A DNA stretch of 64,000 bases from assembly GCA_002245135.1 (NCBI GenBank), contig NGBS01000585.1, positions 186,001-250,000 of the forward strand, given 5' to 3'. Shown piece by piece: positions 35,861-48,613 of this stretch. Numbering within the stretch: position 1 is the first letter of the stretch; each line of letters begins with the position of its first letter. Below the pieces are notes generated by a model. The model did no database searches. It was given only the letters and a program-made list of their open reading frames with translations, and was not told the origin of the DNA. The DNA is from Proteromonas lacertae (lineage: Eukaryota > Sar > Bigyra > Opalinata > Proteromonadidae). The translations under genes were made by a program, and so were the position numbers.

Positions 35861-38023
35861 CTATAATAATTTATGTTGGACAGAATTCAAAGAAAATGAT
35901 CCTTCCATTGTATTAATAAGAACAAATGGATATAATGGTGATGGTAAATCTTTCATGAGTATAAAATTTTCTTGACTACTACCGAAAAATGAAGATATTT
36001 GAACTACTGCAGATAATTCTCTTTTATTCATATCAACTATCAAACTATCAACCCAAAAACTATTAGGACTATCATTTCTATACCTCTCATTTATATAAAT
36101 AGCAGAATGAAGCATATTATAACAGTCTAAATAATCATATTCGCCTTCCTTAATCATCTTTTCTTTAGCTAAGCAAAAATCTATATCTTTCTCACAAAAA
36201 TATTTAATAATATAAATCCCTCTATCTATTTTAAAGTTTAAAAAGCAATATCCTTTATCAAAACCAATATAACTCAATTTCATTTGATTTTTATTTTTAT
36301 CTATAACAACATTATCACTTTTTTTACTTTCATCCAAACAGTATTTACATTCTAAACTAATTATAAATTCTAATTTATTCCATTTATTTTCACAAACTAC
36401 TTTGTATTCTTTTCTTTCTATTACACTATTACAATTTCCATATATCATTCCATTTTCTACATTTAAATATACTCCATTTGGCAGTTTTGGTTCAACACTA
36501 AATCTACATTTACTCCCATCATACATTGGATTTATTGAAAATACTTCATCTGGTGGAAATATATAATCATTCTTAGGATATGAAAATAATGTTAAATTTT
36601 TAACTATAAATATAATAATAATAACAAAATGATTTACTTTTTATTAAACCTAAAATTTCTTCATCATCAATTATTTGATTTATCTCATTTTCATCATTCT
36701 CATTCAAAATCAAACTGTGTAGATATTTTATTATTAAGTCGATATTGGATTCTTTCAAATATTTCTTCATATTCAATATTCTGTATAACATCACTTTACC
36801 ACATAATGTTTTTATTGTTGAGATAAAATCTAGATCATTTGTGAATAAACATAAACATTTTATTATTCTTTCATGTTTCTTTTTATTATATTCTACACAT
36901 AATCTTCCTATTAACTGGCTCTTTTCTTCATATGATACTATTCACTATATCATATAAAATTAATACTGTTATAGTTAATTTTACCATCTCTAACAATCAT
37001 TAAACCAATTTCGATTATTTTTATATCGTCATTTTTCAACAGTTTTGAGATTATCTCATTTGTATTTACACATCTTATCTTGCTTAAATCATCTTCTTCG
37101 ATTATTAGTTTTTCATATTCGATGTAATATTTATTGATTATTTCTTCGATTGTTTCGTTATTTAATTCACTTAAATCAAGACTTTTCTCATTTGAAGTGT
37201 TCTTTTGATTTTGAATATTTATGCTTATTTTTAAATCCTCCAATTCTTTCTGTAAATCAGATTTTATTCTGTCATAATTCACTCTGTTAAAATTTATTGA
37301 GTTTAATAATAAATTCTTGAAATATTCTTTCGTCTTTTCATTTTCTATTACTTCTTTCTTATTCATATATTTATACCATTTCAATAATTGATTTAAGATT
37401 ATTGTATCATCTTTTATTAACAATTTTGGACTTTCCAGGATAAATTCTATATCCTCAATCTTCAATCTTAATAATAACTCTCCTATTTCAGATATAAATA
37501 AATAATAAATACTTTCACTTAAAAATCTTAAACCATTTGTTTCTAAGTATTTTTCACTCAATTCACTTAACTTTCTCAAGTTCATTATATTACATAAATG
37601 TAATAGTTCAAATAACTCGATCATCACTATATCATCAGGATGATTTATTATGAATTTTTCACATAAAGGAATTAATCGATCTTCATTGTAATATATGCAG
37701 ATTTTTAAGATCTCACATACATTTTCACAGCTTATATCAATACAACCACCACCATAGTACATTTCTAATAGCAAAAATGATTCTTTAGTACAATCTTCGA
37801 AAATCTCTAACACTCCATTGAACTTTTCATCTTCCAACAATTTTCGGAATAACTCATTTCCATTCATTAAAACGGACTTTACTCCACTTATTTCTTCTTC
37901 TCCAATTCTCACTTTTAGGTCACTCAAACCTTTATTAACCATATCTCGTCCCAATCTATTATTAACAATAGTCAAAATTATTTCATACCCTTTATAACTG
38001 ATTTCATTGTTTATCACTTTCAT
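35861..38023 (-). CDS. BTB-BACK protein with He_PIG and SPRY-like C-terminus
   Basis: Three exons joined over short introns near 36927-36955 and 36600-36633. N-terminus: BTB/POZ fold (GEEEISGVKSVLMNGNELFR, then FLLLEMYYGGGCIDISCENV). A BACK-like helical domain follows (CEILKICIYYNEDRLIPLCE, LFELLHLCNIMNLRKLSELS), then a coiled/charged middle. Next is one He_PIG unit (FSINPMYDGSKCRFSVEPKL, PNGVYLNVENGMIYGNC), and a C-terminal segment (GFDKGYCFLNFKIDRGIY, SFWVDSLIVDMNKREL, PSPLYPFVLINTMEGSFSL) resembling a SPRY/B30.2 or other beta-sandwich. There is no signal peptide or TM helix, so the He_PIG unit would be cytosolic. BTB-BACK proteins usually act as Cullin-3 substrate adaptors; that role here is inference. 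The combination is unusual. Confidence 0.65.
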
Positions 38024-38103
38024 TTTTTACTTTTGTTTCAAAAATGTTTTGACAAGATCTGCTCAAAATAATCTCATTTATTCTTTCTTCTTAAACTAAA
38101 GAA

Positions 38104-41100
38104 ATGAATTATTTTCGAAATATATTAATTCAATATATCGCTTTAACAAAGAAATGTTTGAAGATATCATTTCGAAGATATTCTTCCTTAGTCTATCAAC
38201 TAATAACTCCAGCTATCATGGTAATAGTAGGATATTTACTAATATCCACAATGTATATTTGTAATGGAGTATTTAATATAGGAATACTGCTTTACCTAAG
38301 CAACATTTGTCTTATGGAGTTGGTAAATGCAAGGCATTTAATGCAGGAAGTTATTATATATCTGATAAGTGTTATAGATTTGGATATGCACCAATGAATA
38401 ATGAAACAGATGCTTTAATGAGAATTGTAGCTGAATCTTCTTCTTTTAAACTTGGAACAGATATAAAAGGCTTTAAAACTCACAAAGATCTAATTAATGA
38501 AATGATAATGAATAGCGGTTCAATCGAAACTGGTATAATTTGGAATAATAGTTATACTTATGTCATAATTGGTAATTTTTCAGGTAGTAATGATTATAGT
38601 CTTCAAGGCTATAATGAAGTGTTAAAAAATACAGGAAGTGATGGATTATTACCATCAGTACAGCAATTAATTGATAGTTCAATAATATCGTATCATTCTA
38701 GAAAAAGAGTAAAAATAACAGGAAAAGTATATTTACATTTATGATTATAATAGGCAAGTACAAATATAGCAGAACAAAAGCGAATATCATATTATGCTGA
38801 TATTGGATCTGAGAATATATATTTATTAGGTTTTATAATCAGTATGTGTATATTCAGTGGATTAATGTTAAGTGAAAAGATAGCCAAATTAGTAATGTCA
38901 ATGCATATGTTGGGTGTATATGATAGTGTTTATATGTATATAAATATTGATATATATTATGTATAGAATAACTTGGTATCAATCTGCTATTATTATTGGA
39001 GTTATATCAGTCAATTTGATGATATTATGTGGATATTTATTGAAGTTGGATTTATTTGTTCATGTATAAATTATTATTTTTATTATGAATAGACTGATTA
39101 TAGTGTATTATTCGTTATTTGGTTCTTATATATTCTCTATTATTATTCATTTGGTATGTTTATTTCCAGTTTGATTAAATCAATGAAATGGATTAATTCT
39201 ATTGGTGCAATGTTCTTTGTCGTTATTTGTATATTCAAAATGGTATTTGTTGTCTATCTTGAAGAAGAGTATTTATTTATATATTATTTAATTATTATTA
39301 TTATTATGTATAGTATGATGGATAATACATTATTTCACCATTTATTATTCGTCTTCTTTCCATTTTTAGCATTTAATAAAATACATTCAAATATTCTTAC
39401 TTATATTCATTTGGTTGGATCTGTTAGAATATTTCATTGGTCAAATATTACTGGTATTTATAAACATATTAATATATAATATTTATATAGATCCAAATAT
39501 ATTATTTCCACTTAAAATTGCACCAATCAGTAAAGCATTGAATTATATAATAATCTCAATATTTGTTTATTTACTATTATCATGGTATTTCAACCAAGTT
39601 ATTGATAGTGGAAGAGGAGTAAGATATCCATTTTACTTCTTCTTAACTCCATCTTATTGGAATATTAAAGTTAAGAAACCAATTATTGAAGGTGATAGAA
39701 TATTGAATGAAAAAGTATATAAATATATCTTTATTGTCTATTGATATAGCAATTATCTGAAACTGAAGAAAATATTCATATTATCAATTTATCCAAAACA
39801 TTCAAAGATGCAATGGCATTGAAAGAAATCAATATGATAATACCCAATAACAGTTGTACAGCATTATTAGGTCAAAATGGAGCAGGTAAAACAACTTTAA
39901 TATCAATACTAACTGGCCAATTAAATACAACTAACGGATTTGCATTTGTGAAAGGACATGATGTAATGGAAGAAACGTCACTTATACAAGTATAATAATA
40001 ATATTAATAATAATATTTATACTAATTATAGAGTATAATTGGTGTTTGTCCTCAAGATAATAGACTATGGGATGATTTAACAGTTGAAGAACACTTTTCA
40101 TTGTATTATTATTATATCTATTTGTTAATAGATATTGTTCTTTAAAGAATTATACCAAGTTACAAATGCATGAATTTATGTCATCTCTATTAGATAAAGT
40201 ACATTTACCATCATCAGTGGCTAAGATGTATGTAACTTCACTTAGTGGAGGAATGCAGAGGAAAAGTGTGTTTGGCTTTGTCATTAATAGGAAAACCTCA
40301 AATATTATTCTTAGATGAACCAACTACAGGAATGGATCCAATTAGTAGACATCATATTTGGGAGTTATTGCATACTATTAAAGATAATACATTGATGATT
40401 TTAACAACACATTCAATGGAAGAAGCTGATGAATTAGGTGATACAATCTGTATATTACATAATGGTGTAGTTAATGCTTATGGATCTTCAATATTCTTAA
40501 AGAATCACTTTGGTGAAGGATATCAAGTGAAAATAATGTGTGATCCAACAAAACAACATTCTGTATATGAAATATTGAATAGAACTATAAGACAATATAA
40601 AATAGATACAGATGCCTTTGGTAATATGTCTGTTAGAATTCCTAATGATTTTATTGGCTTAATTCCATCATTTATTAAAGAATTGACCAAATCACATGGC
40701 TTGATTAAAGAATGGGGTATTACCAATACAACTTTAGAAGATGTTTATATGAAATTAGTATCTAATAATCAATCAATTCAGGAAGGTAATTCATTAACAA
40801 ATACTAGTCATTTATGTTTTCATATCTTTTTCTTCTTCTATTCTTCTTATATTTGTATTTCATTAATTTTATGTTTTTACTTTGTCATAAGAATTATGCT
40901 GAGACTGTTACATTATTTACAACAGGTGGAGTTGGTGTTCAAGTTATTAATACTGTATGTAGAAAATGTGCTTCAGGTATTTCTATTGAAGGAGGTGGAA
41001 AAGAAGAAATCCAACCAACAGTTGCTATAGAACAATCAACAGAATCAATGAATACAGTAAACCAATCAACATTAGTGAACTTTAAAGAGATTTATCACAT

Positions 41101-44100
41101 GAAACCAACTTTTGTAAAACAAACATATGCAATATTGAGAAAGAATAGTCAATTATTATTGACTTATAAGTGTTGTAACTGTTGTGCTATATTCATGTTG
41201 ATTGTGTTTATATTTATATCATATTTGATGAATAGTGTTATTAATATATTACCAGAACCATCATTATGTCCAAAATATGTATATTTATATCATTATTGTT
41301 ATTATTATTATCAATAGAATTATGATAAAAAAGTAGATAGAAATGGAGAACCTTGGACAATGAAGAATATATGTAATAAAACAGAAACAGTTGAATATTT
41401 ATCAAAGTTCAATGAAGAATATCCGTTGATAATTACAAAGAAATGTGTAGGAGAAGGTATATAATTGTTTGAATATTTACTTATATAGAATGTGAATATT
41501 TAAACAGAATTTATTCATTATCATCAGCATTGATCAGTAAAGGAGAATTAGATGATGTATTACCAAACTTTGTTTCAATAAATTATGATTCAAATAATCA
41601 AGATGTAAATCTGTCAGAATGGAAGTTATATGCTAATGAAGACAATACAAATCCATCAGATTGTGATATTCTATTCAATACAACAAACAATATATTTAAG
41701 AAATTCAATGATTTTGAAGAATTTTATGGAGAACATGCAGTTAGGAATCAAGCTTGTAATGAAAGACTAATACCAACAGATTACCCATTTGAAGAAGCAG
41801 AAGAATATTACCATACTCTAATAGATGATATGAATATAAAGTTTGAAGAAGTAACAAATACAAAGTTAAATTATGAGTTATTATATTCATCAACACCTCA
41901 GAATTACATACATCCAAAATATGGTATTAGTTATAAAGGAGAATCTACTGAATGTAATGCAATACGTATGAGACAGAATGATATGATGAAAAAAACTTAT
42001 AATATTGGTGTAGGAGTGTTGATTAATATGATACATACTGGATATTTCAGATTGATAGTATATATATATTGTTTTTATTATTATAAATAGTCAAATACTA
42101 CTAAATCCATCCATACAAGTCTTCTTCCTTTACCAGATTATAAATTCTATCCAAAAGTCAGTACAAATGATATTGGTTATGAATTATTCTACATTCCATT
42201 AGCTTTGTTATTATATTTCCCTATTTTAGTTGATATGTTTGTTATTGAAAGCAAAGATGGACAAAGAAAGATGTTGAAAGGTCATGGTTTATGGTATTCT
42301 ACTTATTGGACTGGTACTTTAATCTTTACTACAATGATTCCATTTATTGTTGGTATAATTGTATATGTTGCTGCTTTTACATTTGATATTACATCATTTT
42401 CTCAAGTGTCGATATTTTCATGGATTGTTTATCTGATTGTCTTTATTTATTGTCATGTATATATATATATATATATATATATATTCTGTGTGTTTATTAT
42501 TATGAATAGAATGGTGTAATAATGATGATTAGTTCATTTGTATCAGTGTTATTCAGTAGAAGATTTGCTGGATTATTATCAATAATGTATTTGTTATTTA
42601 CAATCATTTTACCACAAACCATCTCTCAAATCAAAGGAAATAGTCAATGGCCAGTTTTATTATGTTTAATGCCATCTTTAAGCTTGACAAGATGTTTGAT
42701 ATTGTTATTATTAGTATAAAATATATCAATTATTATGAAATAGAATGGATTTGATGGATTGGGAGTTAATACTGAAGGTGGTTCACAGTTGTTATATTCA
42801 GTTCTTGTTTCTACAGTTTACTTATTACTTGCTCTAATAACTGACTTCCTTAGAACAGAAAGCTTTGTATTTATAATTGTTTTTGTTATTTCATTTAGAT
42901 GAGAATTACTCATTGTTTTAAGAAGAGTTGTTCTTCAAAGCCAAAAGATAGTTTACAATTACCATTATTACAACCAGAAGATGAAGAAGATAGAAAACAT
43001 GAAGAAGCAGTTGATTCACCACCTGAATATGTATATTTCATTATTATTCTAATAATAATAATAATAAATAGGCAAGAGATGTAATAAATGAAAAGAAGAA
43101 AGTTCATGAAGGAAGATTAGAGAAAGATATAATATATATCAAAGATTTAGTAAAAATGTATATGCATATTCAGTTATACTAAATGTAATAGATATCCAGG
43201 AGGTGCAAAAGAATCAGCCAAAGTAGCTGTGGATAGTTTATGTTTATCAATTGAAGAAGGAGAATGTTTTGGATTATTAGGTCCAAATGGAGCTGGTAAA
43301 ACAACCACAATTCAAATGATTACTAAGAATATATCCAATACAAGTGGAGAATTCATATTGGGAAATAAGAATTCTGATGATGTGATGATTGGATTGTGTG
43401 GGCAAGAAGATATAGTGTATGATGCATTGAGTGTTAAACAGCATTTACAATTAATAGCAATGATAAAAGTATATATATTATATTTATATCTATATATTAA
43501 TAGGGTATAAGGAATAATGAAGAAAGTGCACTTGTACAATTAACAGCTCACAGAATATCCTTAGATGGAGATGTATTTAAAAGACATTGTGAAAAACTAT
43601 CAGGTGGAAATAAGAGAAGATTATCATTAGGATTGGCGTTAATTGGAAATCCTGAGATATTGATATTAGATGAACCTTCTACTGGATTAGATCCTGAAAC
43701 AAAAAGACATATTTGGTCAATAATAGAAGAACAAACAAAGATTGGATCAACAATATTATTAACAACTCATTCAATGGAAGAAGCTGATACTCTTTGTTCT
43801 CATATCCTTTTAAATATCTATTATGAATTTGATATTTTTTTAATTTATAAAAGTATTGGAATAATGGTAGATGGAGATTTACATTGTTTAGGTACTCAAC
43901 AACATTTGAAGAATATCTTAGGAGAAGGATATAAACTAACAATAACAGGAAAAGATATAAAATGGGATGTTGTAAGTGATTTTATATCAAAAGAAATAAC
44001 GAATGAGTTTGAGATAATAAGAAGTGGAGAAAAGAATAAAACATATATGATAAATAGCAGTGTAGATGTAGCTACTGTATTTGAGAAAATGGAACAACAT

Positions 44101-44187
44101 TATCATGAATTAGGAATTCAAGAATGGTCATTCAATCAATCAAGTTTAGAAGAAGTGTTTATTAGAATATGCAATGAACATATATAA
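38104..44187 (+). CDS. Full-length ABCA-type ABC transporter
   Basis: A two-half ABC exporter of the ABCA (lipid transporter) family with many introns of 26-45 nt. First TM helix and extracellular loop: [20 protein letters not shown] onward. NBD1: [19 protein letters not shown] (Walker A), [18 protein letters not shown] (Q-loop), LSGGMQRK (signature), [13 protein letters not shown] (Walker B), [19 protein letters not shown] (H-loop). TM half two has a cysteine-containing lumenal loop and ends near 42890. NBD2: [80 protein letters not shown]. The ABCA-type regulatory tail [16 protein letters not shown] closes it. An extra A in a run at 40262-40265 shifts the frame right after the NBD1 signature. 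An unusual intron candidate is at 43802-43853. Substrate unknown, probably lipid. Confidence 0.85.
42457..42484. repeat. (AT)n microsatellite within an ABCA intron
   Basis: Alternating AT run directly after the GT of an intron in the ABCA gene. It lies inside the intron, so it does not touch the protein. It is likely length-variable. Confidence 0.7.
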
Positions 44188-44300
44188 TGTTATAAACACT
44201 TTAAAATTCATTATTATTAATTCTATACATTTTTAAATTTTTGGTGTGTGTAAATATTTTTTCATAAACCGAATCACTTTTGTGTTTTATTTTTTGAATA

Positions 44301-47300
44301 ATGAACGATCAAGGCAATATTTTTGAGTGTAATGATGAGATTTTGTGTGCAAATAATGAGTAACGTTGCCAATTAACCAACAATAATCTATAGAAAGTTC
44401 GAATCAACAACAAATTATAAAGAGGATGATAGTTCTTCAAGTTTAATACCTGTACATTTCTTATCAGCAGAATATCAGTATGATGTTATAGTTTTAATAT
44501 GTTGTAGACTTTTATTTCCGTTTACCCACTTTAATGCAGTCCAAAGCGTTGTATTTCCTGAGATATATCAGCAGAATAGCAACATAGTTGTAGGTTCTCC
44601 AACAGTATACTATCTATATATTTTATTATTTAATTAGGGATCTGGAAAGACAGTGATATTTGAATTGGCAATTTTAAAGTTATTAAATGAACTTAAACCG
44701 TAGAGTTATGCGTTTTATAATTTTAGAGGTGAGACTCCACCAAAGATTATTTATATCTGTCCAATTAAGGCTTTATGTAATGAAAGACTATTAGATTGGA
44801 AGAATAAATTCTCCAAGTTCGGTTTAATGTGTTTAGAACTGACAGGTGACAGTGATATGACTATAAATACAAATGATCTTAAATTTGCTTCATTATACAT
44901 AACTACACCAGAAAAATGGGATTCTATTACTAGAAGATGGAAAGAAATTAGAGAGATAATTAATGAGACTAGATTACTATTAATAGACGAAATTCACATT
45001 TTGAATGAAAACAGAGGATCAACCTTAGAAGCAGTAATAGCCAGAATGAGAAGTATAATGTTATTATATTTATGTATACTACTGTTAGTGATAAGTGAAA
45101 CTGAAAAAGAAAAGAAGATCAATCAATTGAGAATCATCTCTATCAGTGCAACGCTTCCTAATATTGATGATATTGGTGAATGGTTAAATGCCAAATATTT
45201 CACATTTGGTGAAGAATATAGACCTTGTCCACTTAATAAGATAGTAATTGGATATAAGAACAACAATAACAAGTTCTTATTTGAAAGAAATCTAAACTAC
45301 AAGTATAATATATATATATATATAATACATAGAGTATATGGTATTATAAAGAAATATTCAGATAATCGATCTACATTAATATTTTGCCCAACTCGTAAAG
45401 GTGCTTCTACATTAGCTCAACAGTTGATAAATGATATTAAACAATATAATGATTTATTTGTGAAAGATCCAATCAACCAACAAAAGTATATATATTATAT
45501 ATTATATTTATAGATTATTAAATGCATCTAAACATATTGCAAGTGGTCAATTATCTCAATCTTTACAATATGGTATAGGATTCCACAGTGCAAACTTGTG
45601 TATTAATGATAGAAACTTAATAGAATCATTATTCTTAAATTCAATATTACCAATTCTCTGTACTACCTCCACATTAGCATTAGGAGTTAATCTACCAGCC
45701 CATTTAGTAGTAATCAAATCAACTCAAATATGGAGAGGTAATAATTATGAAGAAATGTCTATGAGTGTATTACAACAGATGATTGGTAGAGCAGGAAGAC
45801 CTCAATTTGATACATGTGGTACAGCAGTAATAATGACTAGTAATGATAAGAGACAGTATTATGAAAGATTAGCTGATGGTAGTAATGTGATAGAATCAAC
45901 ATTGCCTTCTAAATTGATTGAACATATCAATAGTGAGATTATGTTGGGAAGTATAAGGAATAAATATGAAGCAATTAATGTATATCATTACATATTATTA
46001 TATTCTTTATTTATAGTGGATAAAATCGACATTCTTTTATGTAAGATTAAAGAAGAATCCTATACATTATGGTGTTATAAAAATGGATGATGATTCATTA
46101 ATGAATTATATGGAGAATATAATCAATAAGAGAATCAAACTATTAGAAGAATATGAAATGATTAAAATAACCAAAGATAATAATAGTAGCAATGTAGAAT
46201 CTTATGAGATATTATTACTTGGTTCAATAATGGCAAGAAATTACCTATTATTTGATACAGTAAAAGAGTTTAAGAAAATCAGTGAAAGTGATTCAATCAG
46301 AAGTATGTTGATGTTATTAAGTGCCAGTAGTGAATATAATGAAATACATATCAAAAGAGAAGAAAAGAAGATATTAAATGAAATACGAAATAATAAAGGG
46401 AGGTATATAGAAAAAGATAAAGTAAAGAATGATATTGACAAAAGGTTTGAGTTGTTTCAAGCTGGTATTGGAAGTATAAAGGTAGATGATTGGTCATTGA
46501 CAATGGAAATAGAGGAGATATTATCAACAGGAAATAGAATATTAAACGGATTAATTAAATACTTACTAGATATAGAATCAGTTAGTGTTATATATGCAAT
46601 ACTTATTGATAGATCCATTAAGCAAAGAATGTGGGAAGATAGTGAAGAAGTTGGTAGACAATTGAATGGTATAGGATGTGTAGTATCAAAGAGATTATTA
46701 GAGAGAGGAATAAAGAGTTTTAATGATTTGAAGAGATTGAATATCGCTGAAATAGATGAAATTATAGGAAGACATATTGGTCAAGCTATAAAACAACAAT
46801 TAATGAAGATATCTAATTACGCTATGGAAGTTGTAAAGATAGAGAATGTGGTAGTATTGAATGAGAAAAAGATCAAAATACAGTTATATATTAAGAGTGA
46901 AATAAATGAAATATCGAAATTTCCTTATCATTTGTTTTTATATTATAAGAATGGATATAAAGTATTATTCCATAGATTAATCTATCATACTGAAGAATTA
47001 GATGTTATTATTAGAGAAAACTATAAGTATGAAAAAGACTTAGTTATTTATTTGATTAATTCAAATTATATTGGTTTAGATATAAAAAATGAAATATCTA
47101 TTAAATCATTATCATGTAATGATGTAGAATATGAAGAGATTAAACCATTAGTTCAAACAAGAATAGAAGTATCGAATAGTGATATAGATACTAAAGAAAA
47201 AGTGATAGAAAATGAATGTAGTATTCCAATAATGGAAGAATCATATGAATTAAATATAAATTCAATTCTGAATGAGATATTTAAAGATGAGGATTGTGAT

Positions 47301-47549
47301 AATAATGCAAAGAAGATGAAGAAAAAGAGAGAATATAACAAAAGAAAATCTGATAGAAATGATGTAGTAAAAGAAGGGACTAAGAGAATTAAAGCAGACA
47401 CTGTAAAACCAATTACTACAAGCAATGTTATAGCTGTTCCACCTGAAACTGTTTGTGAAGATAGTGATACAAATAAGAATAGCGTTGAATCGATTATACA
47501 GAATCTTGATGTGTCAAAGTTTTTTGAAGATATTTTTACTCCATTTTAA
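44301..47549 (+). CDS. HFM1: Meiotic DNA helicase HFM1/MER3-like
   Basis: MER3/HFM1 is a Ski2-like 3'-5' helicase needed for interfering crossovers in meiosis. Helicase motifs in order: FNAVQSVVFPEIYQQ (Q motif), VVGSPTGSGKTVIF (I), ICPIKALCNERLLDW (Ia), LYITTPEKWDSITRRW (Ic), LLLIDEIHILNENRG (II, DEIH), ISISATLPNIDDIGEW (III), STLIFCPTRKGASTL (IV), TSTLALGVNLPAHLVVIKST (V) and LQQMIGRAGRPQFDTCGTAV (VI). The winged-helix and Sec63-type region follows (NWIKSTFFYVRLKKNPIHYG, MARNYLLFDTVKEFKKI, LIKYLLDIESVSVIYAIL), then a charged tail. One cassette of about 1,000 residues fits HFM1, not the two-cassette BRR2/ASCC3. Seven introns, each about 27-37 nt. Confidence 0.85.
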
Positions 47550-47564
47550 TTTTATTATATTATT

Positions 47565-47795
47565 ATGATTATGATTATTTCTTTTGTGTATATTCCTAAA
47601 GAAAATATAAATGATTTTGTGTATTTGTTCGATTTGGCATATAGAGAAGGAATGTTTTTAGAAATGGCAACAAATACTGTTGCTTTTATGTTCGACTTCG
47701 AAGAATTAGGTGAGAAAAGTTTTTCAGTTAGCGAATTAGGTAATTATCCATATATTCATCCTGTAAAGTATTCATTCAATAAAATAATACATTAA
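47565..47795 (+). CDS. Possible small hypothetical protein
   Basis: Open frame of 76 codons starting ATG ATT ATG ATT 15 nt after the HFM1 stop, read in a different frame. The product (IPKENINDFVYLFDLAYREG, NTVAFMFDFEELGEKSFSV) has ordinary composition and no motif I recognise. It could be a real small gene, an exon of an unseen transcript, or chance. Nothing in the sequence decides. Confidence 0.25.
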   Translation: MIMIISFVYIPKENINDFVYLFDLAYREGMFLEMATNTVAFMFDFEELGEKSFSVSELGNYPYIHPVKYSFNKIIH

Positions 47796-47931
47796 TAAAA
47801 ATTTGATTTTTGAATTATAAATTAATGTTCGTTATGTATATTGTGTTTTGTGAATATGCATTTACAAATATTAGTCAATAATAAAAAATAAAACTGTTAT
47901 ATATATAAATATTTAATAAATCAAGTAAAAA

Positions 47932-48579
47932 CTAATATAGAGCATCTAATAGTGGATTATGTCCTTCTTCATGATCATCCTCATTATCACTCTTATATTC
48001 ATTATTCAATGGTTCTAATCTTCCTCCTCTTCCTCCTCTTCCTCCTCCACCTCTATGTTTAGTTGAACCTGAATCTCTTGGATGTCTTTTATTAGGAGAT
48101 TGATTAAAATCAGTATAATCATTTTCATAGTAATTATTACTATTTCCATAATTATCTCTATTCATTCCAGATGATGGCTTATTACTATTACTATTATGAT
48201 TATCTCTTGATCTTCTTGTATCTGACGTATTAATTGGTGGTGGTTTATTATTACTATCTATCCTTGGTCTATGATAATCATCATCTAAACTATTCTTTGG
48301 AATTATATCATTATGTCTACTTGTTTCTCTAACCATTCTATTACCTGATACATCATACTCTCTATCTTGCTCATTTCTATCGTTATAATAACGATTAGGT
48401 GTTGTTGAATTACTATGATAATTCTTACTATGTTTATTGGAGGTTGGAGTAGTTATTTCAGAATGATCTCTAACAAAATTATAATTCTCAAATGGATCTT
48501 TGTTACTTGGAGCACCATGTGATATTCTTCCACCATTATTATTATTATTAACAAGGTTATTACGTAAATCAATCTCCTC

Positions 48580-48613
<34 letters not shown>

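Noticed and set aside
40523..40726. Minus-strand frame inside the ABCA gene
   Set aside because: Opposite to the conserved NBD1 to TMD2 region; no independent support.
47153..47425. Minus-strand frame opposite the HFM1 tail
   Set aside because: Shadow of the charged HFM1 C-terminus, with a hydrophobic composition that comes only from complementing Lys/Glu codons.
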